A stretch of DNA of 40,649 nucleotides from Basidiobolus meristosporus CBS 931.73. Taxonomy: Eukaryota; Basidiobolomycota; Basidiobolomycetes; Basidiobolales; Basidiobolaceae. The notes under the pieces are model-generated. The model ran no database searches. It was not told the origin of the DNA and was given only the letters and a program-made list of their open reading frames with translations. Shown here piece by piece: positions 10,267 to 19,207 of the stretch. The stretch is taken from positions 1 through 40,649 of the forward strand of contig MCFE01000740.1 of NCBI GenBank assembly GCA_002104905.1. Reading direction: 5' to 3'. Within the stretch, counting starts at the first letter, position 1. The number at the start of each line of letters is the position of its first letter. The position numbers and the translations under genes are program-made.

Positions 10267-12178
10267 GCATACAGACTCTACAATACCAAAGCAAAGAAGC
10301 TGATCAAGTCCAGGGATGTGTTGTTTGATGAAAATTTGAAATATTCACAAAAAAAGACATCAGATGGTGACAAAAATTTGATCTCAAGTCCACCAACTGT
10401 CAGGATTGAATCAGAGCAAAACAATGAGAATTTCTGCACTCCAGATGACTCTACAACTGTGGTTCAGCCAGAATTAGTGCCCAGAAATATCATAGAAGTG
10501 ATCATTCCAGCATCAAATGCCGGGAGATCCAATCAGACAAGAAATGGCCCAGGTTACTATTTCAATGAGGGTACAAACTTAGCCTATGCCTATTCAGCCC
10601 ATATTGATGAATCCCAGACTGTAAAAGAGGCCTAAAATAGCCCACAGACAAAGTTTTGGAGGTCTTCAATGACTGAGGAATATCAGGCCCTAATGGAAAA
10701 TCAAATTTGGGACTTAGTCAAATTACCAATCAACCAAAAATCAATTGGATGCAGATGGGTCTTTAAGATAAAATACAAGGCTGATGGTACAATTGAAAGA
10801 TACAAAGCAAGACTTGTAGCCAAAGGATACTCGCAAACAAAAGGACTTGACTATATTGAGACCTTTGCACTGGTAGCCAAGTTTAATTCCATCAGATTAA
10901 TATTAGCTGTTGCAGCCAAATATAATTTTTTTATTCATCAAATGGATGTAAAAACTGCATTTTTGAATGGAGAACTTGATGAGGACATGTATATGGACCA
11001 GCCTGATGGGTTTGTTGACCAAGAAAACCCCCATTTGGTCTGCAAGCTTAAAAAGTCACTATATGGTCTCAAATAATCACCAAGAGCCTGCAATTGCAAG
11101 ATAGATTCTTATTTGGAATATTTGAGTTTCAAAGGAAGTAATGCTGACTATAGTATATACTATAAGCCAGATAGAGTGAATCCAGTTCTATTAGCTATAT
11201 ATGTGGATGATCTTATTATAGCCACCAATAACCTAGAAACATTTGAAGAAACTAAATCCAGTCTATTTAAGGAGTTCAAGATGTCCAATCTAGGAGAACT
11301 TAGTTACTACTTAGGGATAAGTGCTCCATAGACAGAAGTACCCAGACTATTACCCTAAGCCAATCCAAGTATATTCAAGATATACTAAAGAAGTACCAAA
11401 TAGAAGACTGTAAACTGGCAGCTACCCCAATGGAGACAAATGTTCACTTGGTCAAAACTCAACCAAATTAAGAGAGCTTGGTGCCATCTGAAAGCCCTGA
11501 CTTTCCTCATCAATCAATGGTCGGCAGTCTGATGTATATCATGCTTGGAACACATCCAGATATTGCATATTCAGTGGGAGTTGTCAGCCAATATAATCAG
11601 AACTATGGATCTGATCATATTGCAGCAGTTAAGCAGATTTTTAGATACCTAAAAGGAACTGCTGATATCTACTTAAGATACACTTATAAGGACTCAGAAC
11701 AGGATCTTGTGGGATACTCTGATGCTAAATGGGGACAAAATGTAGAAGACAGAAGATCCATCACAGTATACACCTTTCTCTACTGTACAGCAGCAATTTC
11801 ATGGAATTCAAGAAAGCAACCAACTGTAGCACTATCTACCACAGAGGCAGAGTACATGGCAGCCTGTGAAGCTACAAAAGAAGCAATGTGGTTAAGAAAA
11901 CCTTTTACAGATATATGCCTATGTCAAAAAATGCCTATTACTTTATTTCAAGATAATCAAGGATGTATTCAATTAGGTAGAAATCCAACTTTTCATGCTA
12001 GAACTAAGCACATAGATATTAGACATCATTTCATATGGAAGTTATAGAGAAAAACTTAGTTAGCTTAGTTTACTGTCCTACAGATGAAATGATTGCAGAT
12101 ATATTTACCAAGCCATTAGCTAGAGACAAGTATAAATATCTTAGGTCAAAATTAGGACTAGTCAGTATGAACATTTAG

Positions 12179-12189
12179 CTGAGTGGAAG
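12179..12189 (+). promoter_or_regulatory. Polypurine tract of copia-A copy B
   Basis: CTGAGTGGAAG lies directly before the 3' LTR, the expected plus-strand primer position, and is conserved in copy A. Confidence 0.65.
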
Positions 12190-12538
12190 TGTTGTAAAAG
12201 TTTGAATTTCCACCTAAATATTCACCTAACTTAGTCACTTAGATCATCACCTTCAAATCCTAGAGAATACTGATCAAATTCCTTGTTGGGATTTACATAG
12301 AATATTTTCACCAGAATACCAGGTACCCAGAACATGAAAATTCTCAAAGTTGTCCAAACAGCCCCAAACTTTGCACACATGTTCTTGGGACCTTCCTTAA
12401 CCTATTCTGCATGTTTGTAATGCCAATACCAGGTGAAAGTATAAGTACTACTTTTACATTCAATAAATCATTAAGTGAAAACTACATAATCTACTTGTCC
12501 TCCCAATCACTTCCAATATCTCCAAGACTCTTACAACA
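12190..12538 (+). repeat. 3' LTR of copia-A copy B
   Basis: This 349-bp LTR has a perfect TGTTGTAA/TTACAACA inverted repeat at its ends. It is the same length as the 5' LTR and shows about 16 differences from it by eye. Confidence 0.95.
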
Positions 12539-12797
12539 TCATACAGTCTAAAGCCAATTTGTCTTATCTGCTTTCAAAAGAAAGTATGAGTGGCTCCTAC
12601 TCATCTGGTAGGCTGCAAAGCAGACAGCATATCTTTTCTTCATCATCTACAGCAGCATTGATACTGTAAAGCTCTTCTGCAAGTGTCTCCATTCTGGTAA
12701 TGAATTGTAGCTTATCATCATCTGGCTTCTTCCTCATGTTGTAGAACTTTTATCCTAAGTAATGCATGCTTGATACTGACTTTGCTCTAAAGATCTT
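12539..12797 (-). pseudogene. copia-B copy C: middle of gag
   Basis: This short piece continues copy C between the copia-A insertion and the Harbinger insertion. On the minus strand it aligns with about 27985-28235 of copy D: gag helices, the SLPxxY-like segment, and the segment leading to the zinc knuckle. Stops are present. Its ends match the two insertion points exactly. Confidence 0.8.
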
Positions 12798-12812
12798 AGA
12801 CTTGTTCCATTG
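12798..12812 (+). repeat. Left terminal inverted repeat of the Harbinger-like element
   Basis: AGACTTGTTCCATTG is the exact reverse complement of 17283-17297. Skipping the solo LTR, homology to the right end resumes as GTGCCA at 13900-13905. Confidence 0.88.
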
Positions 12813-12818
12813 TACCGT

Positions 12819-13897
12819 TGTAGTGGGGTCACGGTGACACCCACAGGCAGATGTGCTCATTCTTATGCGTTCACTTCCCTAAAAAGGCTTACCCCGCCTA
12901 TATTATTATCATCCCAAATTTGCAATATTTCCTATTTTTGTCTATGTGATTATTACTATGCAACCTGACAAACTATTTGTCACTATTAACCCATTGCACA
13001 AGCTATTCTTATTCCTTGCCGAGATGCCAAGATAAGAGAGTTACCTTATAAGGCAAGTACCCCAACAGTGCCCATGTCACGTGACCATCTTGGTTTCATA
13101 ATCCCCCCATCTCACTACCATAAGAGGCAACCACATGACACAGAGGTTTCATGTTACCACTACCTGATTGGCTAGGTGCTACTATGTCTCATGGAACAAT
13201 CCGCCAAGAATTTGCGCTATTTTTAGTACACAAAGACATGATTGGTTGTCTACTACCTTCTGGAAACTTCCGGAAAGTATTTTCTAGCAAGAAATTGAGC
13301 AGCAAAAAAGTATATAAGGGAGGCTATCCCTTAAAATAAATCATCCCTCTTCCAATATTCCAACTTATTGATTAGTGAGATCACCGCTACCTATTACCAC
13401 TATTTTCTGACTCAGACCTGACGATACTCCCAGGAAACCGCGCTGACAGCCAACTGACCTTGGAGGCACTACTTGTGAGGAATACTCAGAGTAGGTATAT
13501 TTTATTATATTGTTTGTTTTCCCAAGTTTGTTCTTGTACAGGCAAAGATACTTTTCAGTCTTTGTAACTATTGGTCAAAGCTGCATTCTTATCAAGTCCC
13601 TGTTGGTGGAGTTTACAGTTGTTTTGACTTTGAAAGCTTTAGTACATTGTCATCTCAAAGGACGTCGAAGCCATTATAAACTTTTGTTAAGACGCCAACT
13701 AAGTTGGGGATTGTAGTTCAATAGTTTTCCCTTGACAAGCTTGAGGCTTTATCCCCCATCACATTAGATTAGATAAAAGACCCAGTATTCCTAGCAAGCT
13801 TTTGCCAGAGGTTATCGCACCCAGTGAACACCCCACACACATTCACACTTGAGAAGTGTTGGCCGTATTTTGCCCTTTGGACTTATACACCACCACA
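12819..13897. repeat. Solo LTR of an unrelated retrotransposon
   Basis: The sequence starts TGTAGTGGGGT and ends CCACCACA, imperfect TG...CA inverted ends, and is flanked by CCGT on both sides (12815-12818 and 13898-13901; ACCGT if the last A is shared). A TATA box (TATATAAGGG, 13311-13320) and an AATAAA (13335-13340) fit an LTR read on the plus strand. No gag or pol lies beside it. Removing it and one CCGT joins the left inverted repeat to GTGCCA, as at the right end. It has about 18-20 CpG sites, against only a handful per kb in the neighbouring copia and gypsy DNA, so it is likely younger or from a family with a different history. Confidence 0.75.
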
Positions 13898-13901
13898 CCG
13901 T

Positions 13902-14623
13902 GCCAGGGCGCGCAGCACAATCTGTGGTTGTAAAGAACAATTGGGCATGATGTAATAGCTACCAGAAGGCAGGACTGTTCTTGGACAATTTTGCACTATG
14001 TGGGACAATCTTGCACACTATGGCACAATCTGACACAATGAGATTGGCACAGATGATTGTGCCAACTTGTAATGTTTGCATCACATGCAAGATTGGATAC
14101 CGCTATTATGGCAGGTACAATCTGGTATTTGGGTATGTTTCTTTAATGTAAATGGAAATAAATGTGTATCACACTATAAACTACACTGATACTTACCATT
14201 TTGGTTACCCTCACTCCAATTAGATGGTATCTCAGTGGTTAATTGGTCCAAGAGTATCCTGAAGCTGGCAGCCCTCAATTGGCTCATTGACTGCTAAAAA
14301 AGCTACCTGATTCACCATTAAATATCCCATTTTGCCCATTGAGCAAGTAAATCCCTGATCCTAGTGATTGGACAAGGTGTCATAGCTAGCACGCAAGCAA
14401 TTGTGTAGGTGCAAAACAAATCCAATAGCTGCACTGGTATTACAGATGACGTATATATATGCAGGGTGTTTATTTATAGGGATTCTGTCTCAAATGTGAG
14501 ACAACCTTGATATTACTTATATCAAAAATTTGATGATCACTGATTTGCAATGGCTTGATTTGGATTGCAAAAAAAATGGGTTGTTGGGATCATTACAAAT
14601 GTGAGCAATTCAAAGCAATTGCA
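13902..14623. other. Left subterminal region of the Harbinger-like element
   Basis: This is non-coding DNA with repeated GGCACAATC/GATTGTGCC words concentrated at 13985-14066, in both orientations. Subterminal repeats of this kind often bind transposase. A perfect 7-base hairpin with a 4-base loop (TGTCTCA/TGAGACA) lies at 14486-14503. No gene is seen. Confidence 0.6.
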
Positions 14624-15871
14624 TCATCTTCTCCTGGGTTTTTTTCTCACAGGGATTACTACTAAAGCATTTGGTAGTGACTCACTTTGCACACCTATGC
14701 TACTTCCTGGCTGACTATCATCTTGGCTACTTGTGTATTTGTAGTCAGTATTTTGCCTCCTAGTTGATGAGTGCAATGCTGCAGCTTGGCCGCGCTGAAT
14801 TGCTCCAACTGAACCAACTGAACCAACCTGTAGTGCCACGCGCTGACACGTTCTTTTACTTGCCAAGGGCTCCGGTGGTTGAGGCACTTCATGTTGGTCA
14901 TCATCAGTCAGTTCACCAGAAGTAACTTGCTGATGGTCAGGCAAAACAGCACATGCAGGCGCGCCTTGACATGTTGAGATGGCCCTTGGCTGAGTTTGAT
15001 GTGATGCTGCATGTTGACATGACTTGGTCCGCTCAAATGGACTTGTGTCTAAATGAGCAGTTTGGCAAGTTCTTGTAGTTTTGCTCTGAAGGGCACGCAC
15101 TGACCCAACACGCATTGACTCAATGCAGGGCATTCTGGTAAAGGGTATTGGCACGGTCTGGACTGATGTGTGCTGGCATGCTGTGGTTGCAAGAGATGGT
15201 AGGGAATCCAGCAAGGCGTGCTGGCGTAATCTGGACAATGTTGCTTGCGGTCTGTATTCTTCCTCCTGAAGCTCACCATCTGATTCCTCAAGGTATTTAC
15301 CAACCCTCTGCCTGATACTTTGGAGCTGTTGCCTGGATGAGTCCTGTGTATATTGCTCTTGGAAGCCACTTAGCTCTACTAATATATCATGTAGTACATT
15401 AGTCATTTGAGGCAAAAACTCATTTAAAATCTCTTTGGTTCCCAAAGTTGAGGAACAAACGGACGCGTCCGGCCCGTACTGTGCAAATTGCAAGCAAAAT
15501 TGTTCCTGCTTGGCTTCTTTGTCAAATCCCCTCACTCTCAGCTCATTCTTGATTTCAATACTTGTCTTGTTATATATCTTCTTACAAACATTGGCTGGCA
15601 TCTTGATGTAGAACTCATGCCACAGCTTTCTACTCAAATTCTTCCATCTTTGTCAACTCTCTGAGGTATCTAGTTCTGCTAGATTAATCAGTAGTGCCCA
15701 AATATCTGTATGAAGGCTCATCATAGACACTTGGGCCATACCAATATCATTTGGCAAGAACTCAAACAGATCTGACATTGACTTTTCCGGCCCAGACCGT
15801 GCTTGTGAGCTGGGGGATGGGTTTTGTCTGGGTTGTACTAAAGATGAGTTGAGGCTTGGTATGGCAACCAT
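14624..15871 (-). pseudogene. Second ORF of the Harbinger-like element, interrupted by one TGA
   Basis: One reading frame of about 414 codons starts at ATG 15871 and ends at 14624. A single in-frame TGA (15653-15655) splits it after residue 72; the second part also reads as an ORF from an ATG at 15637. The segment around the stop (DIWALLINLAEL, then QRWKNLSRKLWHEFYIKMP) is helical, aromatic and basic. It sits where PIF/Harbinger elements carry a Myb/SANT-like protein that helps transposase bind DNA and enter the nucleus, but I do not see a convincing Myb signature. The middle has five degenerate (T/S)-x-CQ-x repeats, such as RTCQTAH, STCQGAP and RTCQRVA. The C-terminus, PVRKKPRRR, looks like a nuclear localisation signal. 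It is transcribed away from the transposase. An intron removing the stop cannot be excluded. Confidence 0.65.
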
Positions 15872-16230
15872 AGCAACGGATTTGGATACTTATACAGCAG
15901 TATATTGGCATCAACCTGGTCTTATATGAAATATATATGAAAACTAATGTGATTGTTGAATTTTCCATATATTATGCATGATGCATCTTGGATTGCATTG
16001 ACACAGATCTGATCACATCAATTGCAGATTTCCTATTTGATTACAGACCTATGATTAAAGCATCAATAAAAGTACCAAGGCATTGTTTGCAGGTGATTTT
16101 TGCAACATAATGATGAGATACATAGCAATTGATGGAGATTTAACCATAATGTATTAAAAATCAGATAAATAATGCAGATTGTGCCAAATCAATTCAAACC
16201 GCCTCCATACAATCATCTACCAATTTTAAT
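15872..16230. other. Intergenic region between the two divergent Harbinger ORFs
   Basis: This AT-rich spacer of about 360 bases probably holds both promoters. No open frame of note was seen, and no clear TATA box can be chosen among the many AT-rich words. Confidence 0.45.
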
Positions 16231-17118
16231 ATGACTTACTCATCTGAATGGTCTTTTCTCATCAATCTCATCACTACCACTGTATTTTCTTTTGACACAC
16301 TAGAGGATAACTATTCCAAGTACTGTGGACCATCAACCCCAATCTACTCAAGGAGATCCCTTGTTAAGCGTCTTTGCTATTACAAGAACTATTGCCCTAC
16401 AAGGTTTCATCCCACCATCCATGGCAACAAAAGTCCTAGAAGCTTTCATTCCCAGCTGACAGCAATGGAGAACCACCTTGCAGAGGGTATGAATGACTTA
16501 GAGCAAGCTTGGAATACTAGGTTCAGCAGCTCCAATAGACTTCCATATCCCAGAGTGTTCAGCAACAGGTTTCATATCAGGAGTATTTTGGATACCATCC
16601 CAGTGAGGATTAACAGACCTTCTAGAGGGCAGAGGCACTTTTATTCTGGCAAGTACAAGGCACACTGTTTGAAGTTTCAAGCACTGTCTGACATTGAGGG
16701 TAACATCATCTGGTTTAGTGGGCCATTTGCTGGAAGTAGGCATGACAAAGCACTCTGGGTAGAGAATCATCCAGTATTCAGTAGAGGGGAGAAATTTATG
16801 GCAGATTTAGCCTGTGTAGGAGAGGATTGTCACAGATTAGGATGTATTACAGCTTATAGGAAGCCCAGGAATGGTGTGCTTAGCAGGAAGCAGAAGCTCT
16901 ACAATGAGATATTTAATCATCTCAGAGTGAGGGTAGAGCACACATTTGGATATCTGAAGAGATTCAGCATATTGGCAGGTACAGACAGAGGAAAGTCATA
17001 TATAGGAGAAAACAGCAGAATAGGTAAAATAGTTAAGATACTTATTAATGCACAGTATGTTCATACAAGAAGACATCCACTAGAGAAATGTGTCTGGAGC
17101 ATTATGAAGAGTAAATAA
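16231..17118 (+). CDS. PIF/Harbinger-type DDE transposase (DDE_Tnp_4 family)
   Basis: This uninterrupted ORF of 295 codons would cut and rejoin the ends of the element. The catalytic residues can be placed as D121 (ILDTIPVRINRP), D192 (FMADLACVG) and E236 (RVEHTFGYLKRF). Between them lie the family landmarks YSGKYKAHCLKFQALSDIEGNI and GPFAGSRHDKALW. The N-terminal 110 residues are less typical, and the family's helix-turn-helix is not obvious; an upstream exon or diverged N-terminus is possible. The first motif reads DTI where DGT is common. The ORF ends 180 bases before the right end of the element. Family length is usually 350-450 residues, so the N-terminus may be shortened. It is the best-preserved coding region in the window. 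Confidence 0.85.
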   Translation: MTYSSEWSFLINLITTTVFSFDTLEDNYSKYCGPSTPIYSRRSLVKRLCYYKNYCPTRFHPTIHGNKSPRSFHSQLTAMENHLAEGMNDLEQAWNTRFSSSNRLPYPRVFSNRFHIRSILDTIPVRINRPSRGQRHFYSGKYKAHCLKFQALSDIEGNIIWFSGPFAGSRHDKALWVENHPVFSRGEKFMADLACVGEDCHRLGCITAYRKPRNGVLSRKQKLYNEIFNHLRVRVEHTFGYLKRFSILAGTDRGKSYIGENSRIGKIVKILINAQYVHTRRHPLEKCVWSIMKSK

Positions 17119-17282
17119 AGCAAGGAAAGCACTATTCTGAGCAACATAAGTAAGATTGAGTAAAATTACCAGTAACTGTATCGTAGCACTGGCATCATGG
17201 TAGAAATTATAGTGCCAGATAGTGCCGTAGAGTGCCAGATTGATCTGGCACCATAAACAGGCTGGCACTATGTGGCACTATC
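17119..17282. repeat. Right subterminal repeats of the Harbinger-like element
   Basis: GTGCC(A) occurs three times forward (about 17211-17235) and as GGCAC three times in reverse (about 17247-17278), just inside the right inverted repeat. The MITE at 18932-19142 is rich in the same word. Confidence 0.7.
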
Positions 17283-17297
17283 CAATGGAACAAGTCT
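17283..17297 (-). repeat. Right terminal inverted repeat of the Harbinger-like element
   Basis: CAATGGAACAAGTCT is the exact reverse complement of 12798-12812. The MITE's right end (19130-19142) is identical over its 13 bases. Confidence 0.88.
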
Positions 17298-17594
17298 TTT
17301 CTCTAAGGACTCCCATGCTGCCTTAGCAGTACTTGAAGCATAGATATGTCCAATGAAGGATTCTTGCACATTGATACATATGGCATTCAAGGCTTTTCTC
17401 TCCCTCTCTTAAAACTTTTCAACTTCTTCTGCTGTTCCTTTGGGTTCAACTTCTCTTCCTGTTACTTTATTCCAAAGCTTTCTTTCCTCAAGGTGAATTT
17501 GCATCTTAATTCATCAAAGTCTGTAGTTCTTCCCATCAAACCTCTCCTTTACATGTAAAATGTTGGTATTGTTCTGTTTGCAGGTAGAAGTCAT
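17298..17594 (-). pseudogene. copia-B copy C: start of gag
   Basis: The frame starts at ATG 17594 (MTSTCKQNN) and reads to a conserved KERFDGKNYRL, then two consecutive TGA codons, after which the gag helix continues (IKMQIHLEERKLWNKV). Copy D has the same two TGAs at the same place. The sequence runs into the Harbinger insertion and resumes at 12797. Confidence 0.8.
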
Positions 17595-17617
17595 CTTCAG
17601 AATAGATTAAGGCAATT

Positions 17618-17630
17618 GGGGCTCATAACC
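17618..17630 (-). promoter_or_regulatory. Primer-binding site of copia-B copy C
   Basis: The minus strand reads GGTTATGAGCCCC directly after the LTR, the same initiator-tRNA anticodon complement as in copia-A. Confidence 0.8.
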
Positions 17631-17999
17631 TGTTGCCACTTAAGAAGTGATTTGGATATAAGGAACTTGTGAAGAAATAGTGGCAATAGTTGAACTGTTG
17701 TTTATTCATAAAGAGGCGTGGTATTTATTCCTTTGTAGGAGTGATGAAGCTGTAACACTAAATAAGAAGGGCTTCTCATCATCCAGGAGCATTCTATAAC
17801 AATCTCAGGGTTGGTACGTAATGTTTGGTTAAAGTGTTAATTTGATCTTGATTATGGGGGAATATTTATAGGTTCATAGTTCTGAAGAAATGGGCAAAGT
17901 TAGGGCTGTAGATTAGTCCTAGAGTGCCCTAGAGTAGTCTAGAATTGTTAAGAAAAGCTTTAGTTTCTGGATGATACCAGATAGTCCAATGTTTCAGCA
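17631..17999 (-). repeat. 5' LTR of copia-B copy C
   Basis: This is a 369-bp LTR. On the plus strand it begins TGTTGCCACTT next to the primer site and ends CCAATGTTTCAGCA. It matches the LTRs of copies D and F. Beyond it (18000) copia-B copy E begins in the opposite orientation. Confidence 0.88.
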
Positions 18000-18571
18000 T
18001 AGACTGTGTCAAAGTAAGACTTCCCCGTAAAGAACCCAAACATAACAATTGTAATGGACAAAAATTAGCTTTGTGAATCAGAGATCATAATCTATACAAG
18101 TTACAGTGTAATATCATTCTACTTGAGTGTGTCAACATGGTTGAAACTGATGAAAATAACTGGGAGATGTGGCATAGAAGACCAGGACACATTGAGGTAC
18201 AGAAAACGAGCCAATTGGTGAGAAATCAACTAGTTTTGGGCCAAGATTACTCAATTCCAATCAAATTGAGTGTCTGATGTAACGTTCATATGGCAAACAA
18301 GCTAGGCAATGTTTCAGGAACTTTGTGGGCACTAACACCACAGAAATATTGGCTATAGTGCACTAAGACATATGTGGGCCCATGAGAACACTGTCCTTTG
18401 GAGCCAAGAGATACTTTATGACATTTATTGATGGCAAGACAAGATATACATGGGTGTGCTTCCTCAAGACAAATGTTGAGGCTATAGAGATGCTTGAGCA
18501 CTTCAGGAAAATGGCAGAAGCACAAACTAGGTGTAAATCAAAGGTACTTTGAAGCAACAATGAAGGGGATA
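18000..18571 (+). pseudogene. copia-B copy E: gag to integrase fragment
   Basis: This plus-strand copia-B remnant is bracketed by C on the left and D on the right. About 55 bases of gag (the CQSKxRL-like segment) jump directly to the GAG-pre-integrase region at about 18056, so the zinc knuckle and protease are deleted. The integrase start follows (histidine pair region, then SDICGPxRTLSFGAKRYF-like sequence read across stops), ending at GGGGATA where D inserted. It contains many stops. It is probably the oldest copy, since both neighbours inserted into it. Confidence 0.75.
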
Positions 18572-18614
18572 TGTTGAAATTTTTAACTAACTGATATCAT
18601 TCAGCAGCTAAGTA
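18572..18614 (+). repeat. First part of the 5' LTR of copia-B copy D
   Basis: Forty-three bases from TGTTGAAA to the AGTA target site, aligning with 31935 onward (TATCATTCAGCAGCT shared). It resumes at 27316 after G1. Confidence 0.82.
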
Positions 18615-19197
18615 TGCTACAAGTCTTGGTATAAGAGTTGTAGATCAATAGGGAGTTTAGCCAGTATTGTATTCACTAAAACTGGAACTGATTTTTATTG
18701 AGGTTCCAGCAGCACCTTGTATACATTTTGCCAGATCAATTCCTGACTAAATGTATTTCCCAATGTAGGCTGTGGCTGATGACTCATTTGATTGCATCAC
18801 CATCACCCAATAAGATTCTACTCAATATATCTATTTCTGTCTGATAAGGATCTGCTGACTCATCTGCTGACTAATGCTACTGATTTGATAGATAATACTG
18901 ATATACTGATAGGCTAAATATAGACCTAATTACACTTGTTCCATCATTCCAGCAGATCACAGTGCCTAATAGTGCCATAGCATGCCAGATGGTGCCTGAT
19001 CATGCCACACAGTGCCAGATGGTGCCATACAGTGCCAATTTGGGATCAAAATTGACATGCATATGACCCTAAAATATCAAATTAATAACAAAATATACAG
19101 CACTTTCTGGCACTATGATCAATGGCACAATGGAACAAGTCTATTGATTTGACTAAGAACTGATCTAACTTAAACATTCAGGCAGTAGATCATAACA
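18615..19197 (-). repeat. 3' LTR of G1, containing the MITE
   Basis: On the plus strand it starts TGCTACAAGTCTTGG and ends AGATCATAACA. The 583 bases minus the 211-bp MITE and one 3-base duplication leave exactly 369, the length of the 5' LTR at 26947-27315. Confidence 0.93.
18932..19142. mobile_element. Harbinger-family MITE
   Basis: This 211-bp non-coding element has 13-base terminal inverted repeats (ACACTTGTTCCAT and ATGGAACAAGTCT, one mismatch) and a perfect 3-base target duplication ATT (18929-18931 and 19143-19145). The pre-insertion site CTAATTGATTTG is preserved in the sister LTR at 38347-38694. Its ends match the Harbinger element at 12798-17297, and its interior is full of the same GTGCC words (about 18960-19050). 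It has no coding capacity and was presumably moved by that family's transposase. Confidence 0.88.
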
Positions 19198-19207
19198 TTC
19201 TCCCTCA

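Larger units (their letters stand above)
8238..12178 (+). pseudogene. Degenerate gag-pol of copia-A copy B
   Basis: The frame can be followed from the ATG at 8238 to a TAG at 12176-12178, 11 bases before the 3' LTR. Breaks in order: an in-frame TGA in the gag LDG-SNYRVW segment (about 8289), a one-base loss near 8400 relative to copy A, the ATGA overlap at 9520-9523, TAG at 10264-10266, TAA at 10633-10635, TAA at 11074-11076 after SLYGLK, a one-base loss near 11315 after YYLGI, TAA near 11469, and a frameshift near 12035 in the RNase H tail. Reverse transcriptase carries YVDD (AIYVDDLII) within 11113-11331; RNase H occupies 11478-12047 (STTEAEYMAACEA). The two longest intact blocks are listed separately. 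Confidence 0.92.
7858..12538 (+). mobile_element. Ty1/copia retrotransposon copia-A, copy B
   Basis: This is a structurally complete 4681-bp element: 349-bp LTRs at both ends, primer-binding site, gag-pol in Ty1/copia order, polypurine tract. The 5-base flanks are TGATA (7853-7857) and TCATA (12539-12543), four of five matching. Joining the flanks restores the collinear gag of copia-B copy C, which confirms the insertion. By eye the two LTRs differ at about 16 of 349 positions, so the insertion is not recent. It has at least seven coding lesions. Confidence 0.95.
12798..17297. mobile_element. PIF/Harbinger-like DNA transposon
   Basis: The element is bounded by a perfect 15-base terminal inverted repeat (AGACTTGTTCCATTG) at 12798-12812 and 17283-17297. 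Flanking triplets are CTT (12795-12797) and TTT (17298-17300), near-matching as expected for a 3-base target duplication. It contains a DDE transposase (plus strand) and a second ORF (minus strand), the usual two-gene layout of PIF/Harbinger elements. GTGCC-type repeats lie inside each end. It sits in gag of copia-B copy C, whose sequence is collinear across the gap. A 1079-bp solo LTR interrupts it just inside the left inverted repeat, so its own length was about 3.4 kb. Confidence 0.88.
6374..17999 (-). mobile_element. Ty1/copia retrotransposon copia-B copy C, split by two insertions
   Basis: One minus-strand copy is spread over four pieces: 5' LTR (17631-17999), gag start (17298-17630), gag middle (12539-12797), and gag end through integrase (6374-7857). 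The gaps are filled by copia-A copy B (7858-12538) and the Harbinger element (12798-17297). Sequence is collinear across both gaps when compared with copy D. Reverse transcriptase, RNase H and the 3' LTR are missing, because the element stops at the copia-A fragment near 6374. It inserted into copia-B copy E, which resumes at 18000. Confidence 0.85.

Noticed and set aside
16016-16230. An upstream exon for the Harbinger transposase
   Set aside because: No clear in-frame coding segment with a family motif or convincing splice pair could be shown, so the start at 16231 was kept with reduced confidence.
17700-17999. CRISPR-like or tandem array suggested by repeated GTGCC and CTAGA words near the copy C LTR
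   Set aside because: No regular spacer length and no identical repeats; the region is an LTR.
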